From positions 4,185,563 to 4,249,562 of the forward strand of contig OZ004594.1 in assembly GCA_963924555.1 (NCBI GenBank): 64,000 bases of DNA. Direction: 5' to 3'. The position numbers were made by a program, and so were the translations under genes. This DNA comes from Crambe crambe. Taxonomy: Eukaryota; Porifera; Demospongiae; Poecilosclerida; Crambeidae. Shown here in pieces: positions 27,401-40,900 of this stretch. The notes under the pieces are model-generated. The model was given only the letters and a program-made list of their open reading frames with translations, did no database searches and was not told the origin of the DNA. Positions within the stretch are counted from its first letter, which is position 1; each line of letters begins with the position of its first letter.

Positions 27401-28892
27401 TCTTCAAGGTAACCCAGAGCAGCATCAAGTGTTTCACGTTTCTCTACAGCTTCAATGCTTTGTTCCACAGAGTAACCAGCTGCAACCAATTCCTTGACTA
27501 CAGAATTATTTTCATCCACAGGTTCTTGGATAGCTGATTGCACTTGGATAATACGAGTGTGGGTAACTCCCTTCTGAATTGGTGACTTTTTCACTTCCAT
27601 AGGTGTTGAACCTAGAGGGCAATGCATAAATGTATACTATGTATTACAGTAGAGTATTATTACCATACCATGGACAGAAGTAAATTCTTGATCATCAGAC
27701 TCCGATTCCGATTCAGTAAATAAAGGTTCTTCATCATCAGAAATCTCATCATCTCCATCTGAAAATGAATATTTTTCTGAATATTCAACACACCAATTCT
27801 GGTAGTCATATTTATCCATTTCTTTTCCACGGCATTCTTCAAATGCTTTTAGCACCAAAGTATCTGAGCATTCCAATCTAGAAACCACATATGCCAATAT
27901 TTTTTTCTCATCCTCAGTTAGATCATCCACAGTGAGAGTTGGTCTCTCATGGACAACAGGTGCTTCTGAAGAAGCTCTTGCTGAAACATGGTGATCAGCA
28001 GAAGCCATGATTTCATCATTCATCGACAAGCCTGGTGATGCTGGACTGGAAGTCATAGGAGGTTCTTGAGAATGTTCAGCTGTACCAGCATTAGGAATAC
28101 CTTCTGGAATAGATTGAGGAGTACATTTGACCACATCACACACCATCTCAGATGTGACTTTTGATGAGATGCTTTGAAGTAGTGCTAAACTATTTGGAGA
28201 CACAGCTGGCACTTCTAAATTCTTAACAGCTCCAAATTCCTTTCTCAACATTAAAAGTTGGCGAGTGGTATAATAATTGAGCTCATAAAATTCAAGACGT
28301 GTGGTCTTAACATTGTACTGCCATTCATGGAGTTCAGCCTCCATTGCTTTGGCCTGTTGCTGCAATACAGCTACAATTTCTTCATTTTTAGAGCAAGGTA
28401 CTTGAAGCAACCATCCAGTATATTTGACATTACCAAACTGTTGAAGAGCCATCAAGACTTCAGCAATACGACATATGCTATGAAGAATCTATAGTCATGC
28501 ATTAATAATTACAGAATCATAATATTTTTTTGGCTGCTAAAAATACCTCCTTTTATAGCTACATTTTAGTGAACAGAAACCAAATAGCAATAATTTGCAT
28601 GTATCCACCATGGAGCTAAGAAGTAGAAACTTGACCATGCAGGTCAAGGAATTACTGGTAGCTAGGAATGAAGGGGGAATGATGTCAAATAATATACAAA
28701 GCGAGTAACATTATGGAAAGATTATATCAGGAAATTCCAAATTTCATACAATTCACATGATAAACATTCGAAATTATTTTTATAACCATACCCCCAGCCC
28801 AATGCATGTGTATGCATACTTGGCTCTGATTGAGCCTCTGCTTTATAGTAAACGTTATTTCAATGGAAAAGGACAGTAGATCTGATCTCTAG

Positions 28893-28954
<62 letters not shown>

Positions 28955-31900
28955 CCAACAAACTAATGCATGTACATGTACACTTACATCAACGAAAAGA
29001 TCCACTTGGGCTCTAAATTCAGCTTTGCTTCCAGTAATCAGGACCAATTTACTCTCTAGATCTCTCAATTCCTCCAAATTATAACTCTTCTTTGTGAGGC
29101 GTTTTCCTCTTTCTTGTAACGATAAATGAATCACCTCACTATAATTTTGGCATACAATCGATTTCTTTGTTCCAACTCTGTAGCAGCCAAACTCAAAGAT
29201 GTTATTCATTTGGCCATATGATGTTACTTCTACTGATGCCTGCGTCTCCTTCACAGACTTGTACCATTCAACTTCAGCATTGCAATCTTTCTGTAATAAT
29301 ATATAGAGGAGTTACAAGTCTTTTTTCTTCTTCTTGCAGTCTTACAAATATGTTTTGTGCGGATCATGATAATTCATTGTCATGATGTGCATTAATTTTT
29401 CAAACTAAAAATAGTACTCTTCACTATTACCAGGATAACAAGCTATTGTCTCAATTAAGCTAAGACCTCAAACAAATAAACAAACAAACAAACAAATAAA
29501 CAAACAAAAAATTAAACTTACCAGAAGCCTTGGTAGATTAGGAGTAGACTTCAGTGACTTCCACACACTCATGCAGCTGATTTTAAAAGTCTCAAAACTT
29601 GGATCTATTTTTAAGCGATAGATCAGAGGGCCAAATCCACTGCCAATGATCTTCAAATTTGAAAGCTTGTCGTTAGCAAAGTCACCCTCTCCAGCAGACG
29701 TATGAAGAGCCACACTCACAAACTTATGCAAGTCATTCACATCTAATGAAATGACATTAAATTCCAGTAAAATAGCTAGTGATAAAAATTTGCGATACAC
29801 ATTCTGAATTTAGCTTACATGCATTATTTTTATGAGTGATACTGCAGCATTCAATTATTGTTTTTTAATGTACCTTTGGTATCTTTCCGAATCCACTTTA
29901 CTATATTGATACAACTTGCAAAGGTGTTTAGACATTGCACTTTTATGGGATCATTCACAAACTGCTCCAAAAATTCTCCAGCCTCTGTCAATTCATCATC
30001 AATGGAACTTAAAGCTTTACTGTGCATAGATGAAGTTACCTGTGTGAAATCAACCAAATTTTACAAACAAAAAAACCAACATAAAGAAATCATAGCTATG
30101 TATGTACGTAGCTCACCTGCATTGCCAAAGTTTCAATTAAAGAAAAATCACCAGTCAGTGATAACTTCTCCTTTAGGTCTATGACAACTTCAGCTGCTTT
30201 TGCAAGCCGGCACAAAGACCAATACTTCTCAATACAATCTATGGCACTGTTTATGCGAGGAATGTCTTCCGTACTATTCTGGTCTGGAGCACATCGGCGA
30301 AAACCAGTATGCAAAATGCGTAACTGCTTCTTCATATCTTCTACACCTTTAAAGTAATGGTCTACCTTGCTGAGGAAGATGGTCCTGTCACGGAGTGAAT
30401 GGAGTAAAGTTTGACATTCCTGAAAACAAGGATCCCAAATGTCAGTTCTGATACTTTGTATTGTCAACTTTGACTTTGATTTGGCAGCACTTGTCATATG
30501 TGAACTCCATCTTCTGTTAAACAATGCAGTTGGGTACATTCTGCTCATTATGTCATATTTATCAGTGATTGTATCAAGTGGAGCAGCTGCTTTCAGTGCT
30601 ATGAAGCACACTTTATTGTCATCATCTCGTTTGCAAAGAGTGTTAATAGATGCTTTTCCACTGTTACTCAAATTCTCAATGTCCTTTTTCAGTTGTTCCA
30701 ATCCTGCATTAAAGTAATGCATATATGAGTATTGAGAGCACAACAAAGAATTGTAGGGTTTCTATAGGCATGTATATACCAACATGAGCATCTTACTTTT
30801 GAGCACTTTTAAAGCTCACTAAGTTATACCTTCAACGTGTATTGTCACGCCTTGACAGAGCTGTCCCAATTTTTTGACATATCCAGTAAATTCTTCTCTT
30901 TCTTCATATCGTTCCTGAAGTGACTGCTGTAAAGCCCTAGTTTCCTCTTCACTTGGACTTTTTTCAGCAAACAAAAGCTCTACATGTTCCTTCTTCTTTT
31001 TCATCATAAAGAGTTCATCGACAGTGATTGCTCCACTTTTAGTTCTTGCACAGATGTCATCAAGTAAGGATTTGGCACAAGTACATAACAGTTTACATCT
31101 GCTTGATAAAATTTCTGCTGGATCATTAGCCATGGCTGGATTCCCTAGTAGAGTAAAATACTACATGCATTGCTCATCTTTTTACATGCTATATACCTTT
31201 AAGTGAGATAGCTATGTCACTCAACGTTACATAATGCACTCATTTTTTCCCAGACAATTATTAACCCTTTAATCTACCCTTTTAATTGAAATTGAATTCA
31301 GATAGAAAATACCCTTTGCATGTTACATACCATGTACCAAGTAGAAAAAATAATGTAATATAATTTTATATGCAACTCTAGAGCTTCATTCCCTACTGTC
31401 ATAAAAGTTTCTCGGCCATTGCACTGATAAGTGAAGCCAGCAGAACGTAACACCATTTTCTCCCTAGCTATGCAAGTAGACGTCATGTACTAGGTATTAC
31501 CATAATCGTATAAATTTTCGATGGGGTTTTATTTTCGTTTTTTTCGTAGTCGATCAGAATCCTCGAAAATAATAAACGAAGTCTTAGTACTATGATGTAA
31601 TAATGATGACAATGTGCATGCGTGTGTGATGCAATATCGATAGCAGCTGGAAAAAACCTGGAGCAGATAGTCTGTGAGACGAAAGTATCATGCTTCATTA
31701 CCGGGATCATGGCCGTTATACCTGTCTCTCTTCTACAACGAAGCGTCTCACCTTCCGTAGCAGTCTAGATTTTAGTCTGGCGTCGCCAGCCCAGCTTTTC
31801 TTCTTCTTGGGGGACTATCTAGATTTCTCTGTAGTAGTAAACCAGCAGCAGGCAATGATATAGCTATTATGCGCATGCATTATTTTCAATGTGCTTGCTA

Positions 31901-34900
31901 TGAAAATTAGACCTGTGGAAATTTTTTATTATAGGGACAGCTCCTGAAATCACGAAATTTTAAACCTCCGAAAATTTATACGATTACGGTATTAACTCTC
32001 TGCACATGCACAAGGGTTAGTTTGTCCTACGACTACTCTGGAGCCAGTGGCACTCACCATGCTTCAAATTCGTCTCAATGATGTCTAGACGATACTCTAG
32101 AGTATTTAAATAGAGCAGATTTTTGATAAAGGTTTAGTTTCAGAGACAAGGGCAAGCTTTCCAGCTCCATACCGTTTTGCAGTGATATCATGAATGATGA
32201 CGTGGTCTATGTCATACGAGTGCAAATGCTCTATAATATATTCCATCTAATGCACACTCCAGGCTGCTACTCTATTTGAAATGTTTTAGGCTGTGTGAGG
32301 CTACGAGGTGAGCTGATCTACATCTAGAGCAACAGTATAAATATGAATAATTAGCTGGAGTGTCTTTAGTGACAAGTCTACGACGGTGTTGCTGATGACA
32401 AGCTTTATGTAGCTACCTCTGAGTTCTCCAAGCATGTGGACTCTGTAGTAGAGACATGCTAGCTAGCTCAATTGCTTTATAAATGATTGCTCTTAAATGC
32501 CTCCTGCTCAGTTACCGGCTCAATATCTATAATTATCGATATTAAGCATTCTTAAGTGTGCGCTGAGGATTAGCACTTCAGTGCTTTCATTTAAATATTG
32601 GCCCAATACACACATGCTCTAGCCATGCGCTATCTTCTATGTACTTCTCAGCCATTGCTGAGAAAACACAGTGTTGATAAGTTACTGGATATGAGACCTC
32701 TCAAAACCATAGAATCGGTCCAGTTAAGTATGTACTGAATAATGCATTAAAGTTTGCATGGTCATACCAATTAAGGACTTGCTTTGCATGTCAGCCGATA
32801 TAAGGGCTTGCTAACATACTTACCGTGGATTTTTATGAATGTTTGCCACATATCCCAATTCAGAAGATCTTCAAATGAGATGGATACTGCTTCAACTGAA
32901 TACTGTCGAGTCAGGATTTCATCAATGATTTTTCCAACACTCTTTTTTTGACTCTGACTTGTATAAATCAGCTTTTCTAAGTCATCAGAAGACTACAGAA
33001 TATAAGAAACATGTATGTATGTACCATATCTTTTATTGAATACTTACCATGACACTGATACTCTCCATGACAGCATTAAGGAAGGCATTTATAATGATGC
33101 TTGGAGCATTAGAAACTGATTCAAGAGACAGAAATAAGTCGATTCTTTTTTTTAAAGACTGAAATCAAAGGAAAGTTATATAAATTCACAACCTGTTGTA
33201 CAATAAACTGTTTTAATTATGGGGAAATAAATATTTCCAGTGGGAAATCATTTGACAATCATGTTGTGAAGCATAAAGCATTGTGGTGAGCGAAGCTTTA
33301 GCCAATGACATCACTGTATCACACCAAACAGAACTGGAAGAATGTACATATGTATATGTAATATAAATAACTAGGGTATGTTTGTGTAGCATTGAGCGAA
33401 TCAGTTGGTGAAAGCCATTTGTACTTCAACTTCTTAGGCTAAGATATTGCTGTCAGGATGAAGTGGCAGCTGCATACACAGGAGGCTGTACAATTATAAT
33501 GCTTACCAGATGTACTTAGAAAGCCAAGTGCCTATAATCCACTTAGATAAGTCTAGGGCTCTATGACAAAATGCTGTAGTAAGCAATGAGCTCTAGCTGT
33601 TTGTTGCTGTGTTGTGGACACATTTTATTTGTGGGGTCAAAGGTCAAATTAAGCAACCACTAAAAATTTTGTACAAGCAGTGGACTAACAACTATTAGCT
33701 AGTTCCAGTGGAGCACCATCGATTCATGATTGTAAAAAATTATGATAGCTTTTCCTGATAGTAGAACACATTATTGTAATGATACTTTATACAAAACATA
33801 CCACTAAACTGACTCTTTTTTCAACAATTTTCTTGACTAGGTCAAGCCACATGCCTTGCACTTCTACACAGTCCATGTCTACAGAGATGAGAACCTTCCA
33901 TATCTAAATAGTGAATTAATTACGCATAACATTAGCTAATGAACACCATAAGTAAGTACCTCTATCTCCTTCACAGTAGAATCCTTGTCAAAATAATATC
34001 TGTCATCTGCCCGTCCAAATGAGGAACCAGCATGTTTAAGGAACCATTCACTCAGCTTGTTATATACTTTGTCAAGTTTACCAAATATAAATTTGTTCTG
34101 ATTATGAGAGTCTATATTAGGTCCATGAAGCTGCAAAGATTTGATACTCTCCAATACTAGCATGATTATTTCTTTAAGGAATTGAATCCTAACAGAAACA
34201 GTTGATAAAATTTTTGGAAGAGCATCTGAAAATAAACACATTGCAGCATCCAGTGTAGGCTCCAACAAACAATGCTTATGGGCTGGAGTTTTTTCACTCA
34301 ACTTTTTTTCCTTTTGTGATCTCATACATTCTGCAATGGTGGCTACAATTCGGGTATATTCTGGAACCTATAGTGACATAATATGTGCATATGTATAGGT
34401 TATCAGAGAGCTCTCTATGTAGGGATGACCTATGATCCTCCATAGGACTAATACAAAATGAAGTTAGAAAACAGTAAGTTGTAGCTGCTATGACTGCTTA
34501 CCCTGTTTTTCATGCACATTCTTATAATGCAGGAGAATTTTGGAGGCTGAAAGACTCAACATGGAAGCACAATAAAAGCGCACTTTTTCTTACTTTCTTG
34601 TTCATAATCATCATAATAATAATAAAGGAAAAAATAAATAAAAAAGAAAAGTAGGGATGGCTGTGTGTGGTTCAAAAAAAGTTCAGCAACAAGAGAGTGA
34701 ACTTCAGTCAAGTAACCCCTTACCCACCACCAATACCAAACTATGAGCTATTTCTACTTCACTCATTTTTAGCGAGTGAACTAGTCATCCCTACATCACC
34801 TTCATTTATTTGAATAAATGTTTTTCTTTACTTGTATATAGAAGAGTATCAGAGAGAGCAGTATAGCTCTCTCTCTGTAGGGATGACATGGATGCTGGCA

Positions 34901-37900
34901 CACACCGCATACAATAGTGAAATTCTAATTCCCCCCACTCAAAAGCTACTGTGAATGATTATCCAGCCTACTAGAGCCTACTACAAAGTGCAGACCGAGT
35001 AGACTCTCATCTGCATCATCATCCTTACAATTTTTTTCATTTCACAGAAATGTTTTTTTCCTTACTTGTTCTCTCTTTATGGTTTTACAAAATGCAAGAG
35101 TTAATTCTTCTATGTATGTGTATGCAGAAACAGATGAAAATCAAGGCTTGAAGTGTTGAGCTATACTTGGAGGTCGACATTTACCCTTGATGCCAAACAA
35201 ACAAACAAACAAACAAACAAAGGAAACGAAACAAAAAACAACAACAAACAACAACAATAAACAACAACTGCATTTCTTCAAACAGTTATAGAGTAGGCAT
35301 AAAGTTCTTACCTCATCTATGTTGACTATTATAGCATCTCGAAACAACTTGGCCATATATAACATTGATATGAAAGGGTTAACTTTGGAAAGTAGCAAAG
35401 AGAGTTCATATCTTGGACAGATATAGATAAATCCATACAGTAGCAAAGGATCCAACACTGTTAATGGTTCTAATGATCCAAAGATGGTGTCCATAAGCCT
35501 TAAAACAAGATAAAATATGCTAATTAACAATAAAAACAAAATAACAAAAAACAAACCTGTAATGTTTGGCATCACTAGTTTGACCTTTGATACGTCCAAA
35601 TAGTAAGACTTTATCTCCAAATTCAATTTTTTTAGGATCAAAATTAAACTTTTGAAATGGCTTGGAAGCTCCAGCCAAAAAATGCACAAGGGGTACAGAA
35701 TATAGCCATTCTGGTTGCCAAAAGAGCACTTTAGAGCTTGCATGAATCACAAATCCAATTAATGCTGTAAGTGCAATGGTAGTGTAATGATTGGGAATTG
35801 ATCGCCGCAAGTAGTCAAAGTCAACACAAGTCTCATGCTGTAGATCTGGCATAAACCGAAACATTGATAACATTTGCAATATATATTCATGAGGAATTAG
35901 GTCGATTTTTTTCAGATAATCTGGAATTATTTTTGATAAAAAGCACACAATAGCCATAACTGATGACATCCTTCTCCCATTATGACGTGCATTTACAATT
36001 GAAGAATGATACAGTTGATTAATGAGAACGAAAAGATGATCAACCATGACCTATGTTGAATGAAATAGTCATAAGTCATATAGTGTATATCCTACATTCA
36101 TACTTGTGGAGTCTATGTTTTAGTTCACTCTACTTAAATATGCCCCAATTCTCATGAAGTTCTGGAAAAAATCTCATTTATAATTAGTTTAGGTGTTTCT
36201 CAGATATAAAGTGTTTCAAAAACTCAAGAAAGCTGCGATGGTCACACTGTGAAGGTAAGAAGTACCAATTCGCTATGGTAGAGTGCACGCATCTCATACA
36301 TGCAATAGGCATGGGCTCCAAATTCTACCAGCTATGATCTTTCTACTCGTTGATGCTCTAAAAGAGTCAAAGAAAAAGAGACACTATGGAGCACAGTACT
36401 CAACTAACTTAATTATTGGAAGCCATATTTTCGATAATACGCATGCACATTGTATTTGATATCCAATTACTCGAAATTATAATATTACTCAGCTAACTAA
36501 GTTCTAGCTAGATCTAGCTATGTGCATGCTAGATCATATCAACTCGGGGATTTTAGATTCACAGATCCATCTACTGGCAGACTCTAATTCATCTGCATCC
36601 TTGACTTCCAAGTATAGCTCAACACTTCAATTAAGGCTGCCTTGACTCATTGAATCATTGGGCTGCTATGCTATTGGAGAAGCTGAACTATACATACTCC
36701 AGAAACTTCTTTCATCTGTCCCTGCATACACATAGAAGAATGAACTCTTGCATTTATGCATATATGCACAGGCCTGTACCCAGCGGGGGTTCGGGGGTTC
36801 GATCGAACCCCTTGAACGCGCATGTACATCGTGCGTGTATTTAAAAATCATTTTAGTTCATGTGCATGAGCTAGCTCGAAGTAGAGAGAAAGAGAACGAG
36901 TCTAGCAAAGCCTATTGTCCAGAAAAGGTCAGTTTTTAGCTAGTAACCCACCCCTAGGCTACTGAATTTAAAACAGCTATAGATCTATGGTGCCTGAAGG
37001 TATTAGCTCTGCTAAGTTCAGCTTGTATCCGAGTCTTACTGTACAACTGTGATACGTGAAACCATAAAGAGAGAAAAAAGACCATTGCTCAAAAAAGTAA
37101 GGGTAGGGAGAAATGGGATCAATCTTTGTTCTGTATATCCAGCCAACAATCCCTACATATACGTACATTACTGCACTATAATCTGAAGCTACCTGACGTA
37201 TATGTAGGGATTGTTGGCTGGATATACAGAACAAAGATTGATCCCATTTCTATCCTTCATCCCTACTCTTGTTTCATTATTTTTTTGAGCAATGGTCATC
37301 CCTGTATCTTTTTCATTTCAAGGAAATGTTTTTTCCCTCACTTATTCTTTTTTGATTGGCTATGGTCTAAAATAGTTAGATACTTCTATCAACAAGATCT
37401 ACAGTGTTTAGAAACCCTCGGGCCCCTAGTAGCATCCTTGCTGCACTTGGCAGCCCAGGGCTCTCAGATTTCTAAATTCTGTAGATCAGCTATTAATTAG
37501 CTAACCGTGGCTATTTTCTTGCATGGCCAGGGTCGTGAACCCTCCTCATTAGTCCAAATGGTACGCCCATAAAGGTCAGTGAAGATAAGAAGAATTTCAG
37601 AAGTCACTTCCTCAACGTTCAATATCTTGCAGTCGATTATTAATCTTTTATAGGGTTCAAGGTATATTTTCAAAGCTTCAGACTGTATATCTTCATCATT
37701 AGGAATTGTTATTTCACTTGAAGAGTCCTGAGCACCCAGGTTTCGCACAAAGCTTAGAATCTTTGAAACAACCCCCTTACTCTCAGTTTTAGGATATGCT
37801 ATGCCATCATAGTGGTGGTAAAGGGCTATAAGAGTACAAAATAGTATACATACTAATAGTCTAAATAATGCCCACCTGTGTCTTGTAAATAACTCAAGCA

Positions 37901-40900
37901 GATGAAATAGAATGGGGCATTATTTTCAGATATCTGCTTCTTATATGTATACAATTCACCTAGATCTATCTGTCATAGTTTCAAAGTCTTGGTCACCGTC
38001 TCCCAAAAAGTATGCATACTACATATGTCACTATATCTCCTTGGCACATAAATTTTAAAGCTCTAGGATCTATTATGGAACTGGTCTTAGATACCAGGAA
38101 GTGACAGAGCTTTGGGTCTTCCAACTTGGACAGGAGCATGTCTAATGCTTTCTTCCGTGTTCCAGTGGAGAGACCTGACTCCGCCTCCTTCTTGGAGACC
38201 ACACCTATCAACTGTGACATCACCTCCAGGTACGAGATGCTGAATTGTCTCTCCTATACCACTAGGGTATGCTTGTATAGCCATTTACATACATGTATTG
38301 ATGTATGTATTAACTATGCAAGTTCATACATATCCTACGGGTAAGCAAAAATTATGCAAACACATTACCATTCATTCCGAGTTTCTCTTTTGGCACAATT
38401 AGGCATCTGTTAACATGTCTTCTCCTACTTCCAGGAGCACTGTGTAAAAACTCATAAAATCCATCCTCCTTTGATTTGCACACGAAATACTTATAGGGCA
38501 CTTCAGATTTTAAAATATCCAAATCCAGTGAGAGCTCACACTGATATTCAAGGAATCCATTCATCTCCCTGTACATAGGTAATAATTTATTATCATAATA
38601 AGTCTAATAATTTTTAGACTAAAATTAGACCTTAAACTTCGTACTAAAGCAAACAAGGCAAGTACCTACTGTGTTTTTACACAGAATTATAGGACCTCAA
38701 ACTCACCCGACAGCCACAAACTCTCCAATGTTGGCATTCCATTTTCCTAGTCGGTCATGATTAAACCTTAAATGCATATGCAGTTTATTGGCATCAAATC
38801 CCCATGCATCCTTTGGAACAATGACGTGAAAAATGACATGGAATTCCTTCTCAGGAGATGGGTGAATTCCACTTAGGTCAACTTTTGCTTGAGATCTATA
38901 GAATAAATGATCGAGTATTCATGAAAAAATGTATGGGTAGAAATTTTCAAGGGGATTTGATTTTGTGATTTTCACAGTCACTTTCAATTTTCCACACTCA
39001 AATTGGTGCATGCATGCTTATATCCCATGTGCGGGTGAGATCAAAGGGCAGCGGTGTGGTTTATAAGTCATAATGCCCAGCCGTCATCATGAATGATGGG
39101 CATTATGAGTCATATTACATGGAAACGTTTAATCTCCATGGAAATAAAGTTACTTTACTGCAGCTCGCTATACTAGCTATAGCAGGATATAAAATAGTTA
39201 GAAAATGGGTGCCATGGGTTTTATGGATTATCTCGGAACTCGGGTTGTTTATAATTCATAAAACCCTGGCACCCATGTTCTAACTACTGTAGGGCAGGTT
39301 AATTTCGTCAGGGAAAAAAATTCGTCTATTTCACCGTTGGTATAAAGAGTTGAAATTTTATTTGTCATAATTTTTACTGTCATAAATTTTTGCATGCATT
39401 TTTTGCGCAACACATGTGGTAGATCATCAATCGCGTGCGATCGTTTCGTGCGAGAGCTAGCTAGAGACTGCTGTAAGAGAACTGCTCCAAAAGCTGCTCG
39501 TGGCTCTTCTCAAATAGTTGCACCTGGTAGGGACCTCTCCAATCCTGATGGACCATTGTCCGCTTTGACACTATCAAGGCTATAGAAGCAGCTAACAGTG
39601 CTGTGCAGTTGCAGGAAGAGTCTCAGATTAAAAAGAGAGGTCCATACATTAACCCTTTACCTTCAGTAGTGCTGTCTTCTTCTCTCAAGAAAGGATCGAC
39701 ACACCAGTGGCAAATTGGACGGCCAATCCTACGTCATCAATGCTCCCCATGGCAACCTGACTTGCAGCTCGAGCTGCACAAGCCACTCGTTCTCACCGCT
39801 TCTTCTCCTGCTAAGACCTCCAAACAACTGGTAGGGTAGCTACGTAGGCAAGTAGAGGCATGCATGTCTAGTCATTCCTTTGAAAAAAAAAAGAAGAGTG
39901 ATGAAAGCAAACCTTCAAAGCAAAAGCACTTGAATCAAAGTGCTTATCGATCTTTCTATTGTTCACTGAGATCTCTATTTATTGATAGTGCCGACATGCC
40001 GACAATGAATATTCATCAGCAGGATATTTCCCGTTTTTCTCCCGGATAACTGGATGTGCAAAAATGCACAGTTTTGGAAGCCAAAGGGTTAAGATGTCTA
40101 ACGAGGTTAGTTGGTTCTCGCCTACACTCCAGCTCCTCTCCTACAGCAGCAGCCCAAATAGCTTTGTACTTGTGATAGCCACAAACGCAAGTGTCTCTCT
40201 CGAAATAGCTAGTCCACCTGCGCTGCCTTTGTGCTTCAATATAAACTGGGCGGGGGAAAAATTTCGTCTTTAATGCGCATGTGTGAAGATTTATCTGTTC
40301 AATTTTTTCATTAGTATAACGATTCCGGATATGACGGAATTTTTTCCTAACGAAATTAACCCACCCTACGGTATTACATAGAGTACTTTGACCCTTTTCA
40401 GATGGCTCAAAATATTTCAAGCTGCCACTATCTCATTTTCTGTGCCTGCTGAAATGGCTAATGAAGTTTATAAGCAGGTCAGGTAAGTATGCTACTCTAT
40501 AACTGCTTTATAATACCACCTTTTTCAACCATTAGCAGCCATAGTAGCACACCACACGTTCATGCACACCCAGGCTTTGACTAGACTGTTGTTTCTGCTG
40601 TTACTTTCTGATAATCCTGGCTTTAATTAGACTGTTGTCTCGACTGTTGTCTCTGCTGTTACTTTCTGGCATGTAGTCATGTTCTCTCATGCTCTTGGCT
40701 TTCCTGTTGAGTGTTGCCTGGCGTGGCCTGTAGGATGCACATACAGGTACTGTAGTCTCTGCTGTTTCTGTCCTGTAGTACCATGTACCATGCACAGCAC
40801 TGCACCACCACAGCACTGGATTAGAATTTTTAGATCCTGTTGCTATGTGGTTGCTATGTGCATTAAATCAGCAAGTGTGCACTAATTCTGTAGGAGTGCA

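Larger units (their letters stand above)
27670..36050 (-). other. Gene C: helical stalk (N-arm) exons
   Basis: About a dozen exons: 35556-36050, 35310-35499, 33959-34368, 33801-33905, 33047-33160, 32824-32996, 30829-31145, 30118-30705, 29876-30041, 29521-29740, 28991-29291 and 27670-28489. Segments such as VIHASSKVLFWQPEWLYSVP, LVHFLAGASKPFQ and DLKEKLSLTGDFSLIETL align by eye with the stalk of vertebrate RNF213. The exon at 27670-28489 ends in an acidic Ser/Asp/Glu tail. Confidence 0.75.

Noticed and set aside
28889..28990. Cys-Val repeat peptide at the end of a gene C exon
   Set aside because: It comes from reading through the donor into the (CA)n microsatellite.
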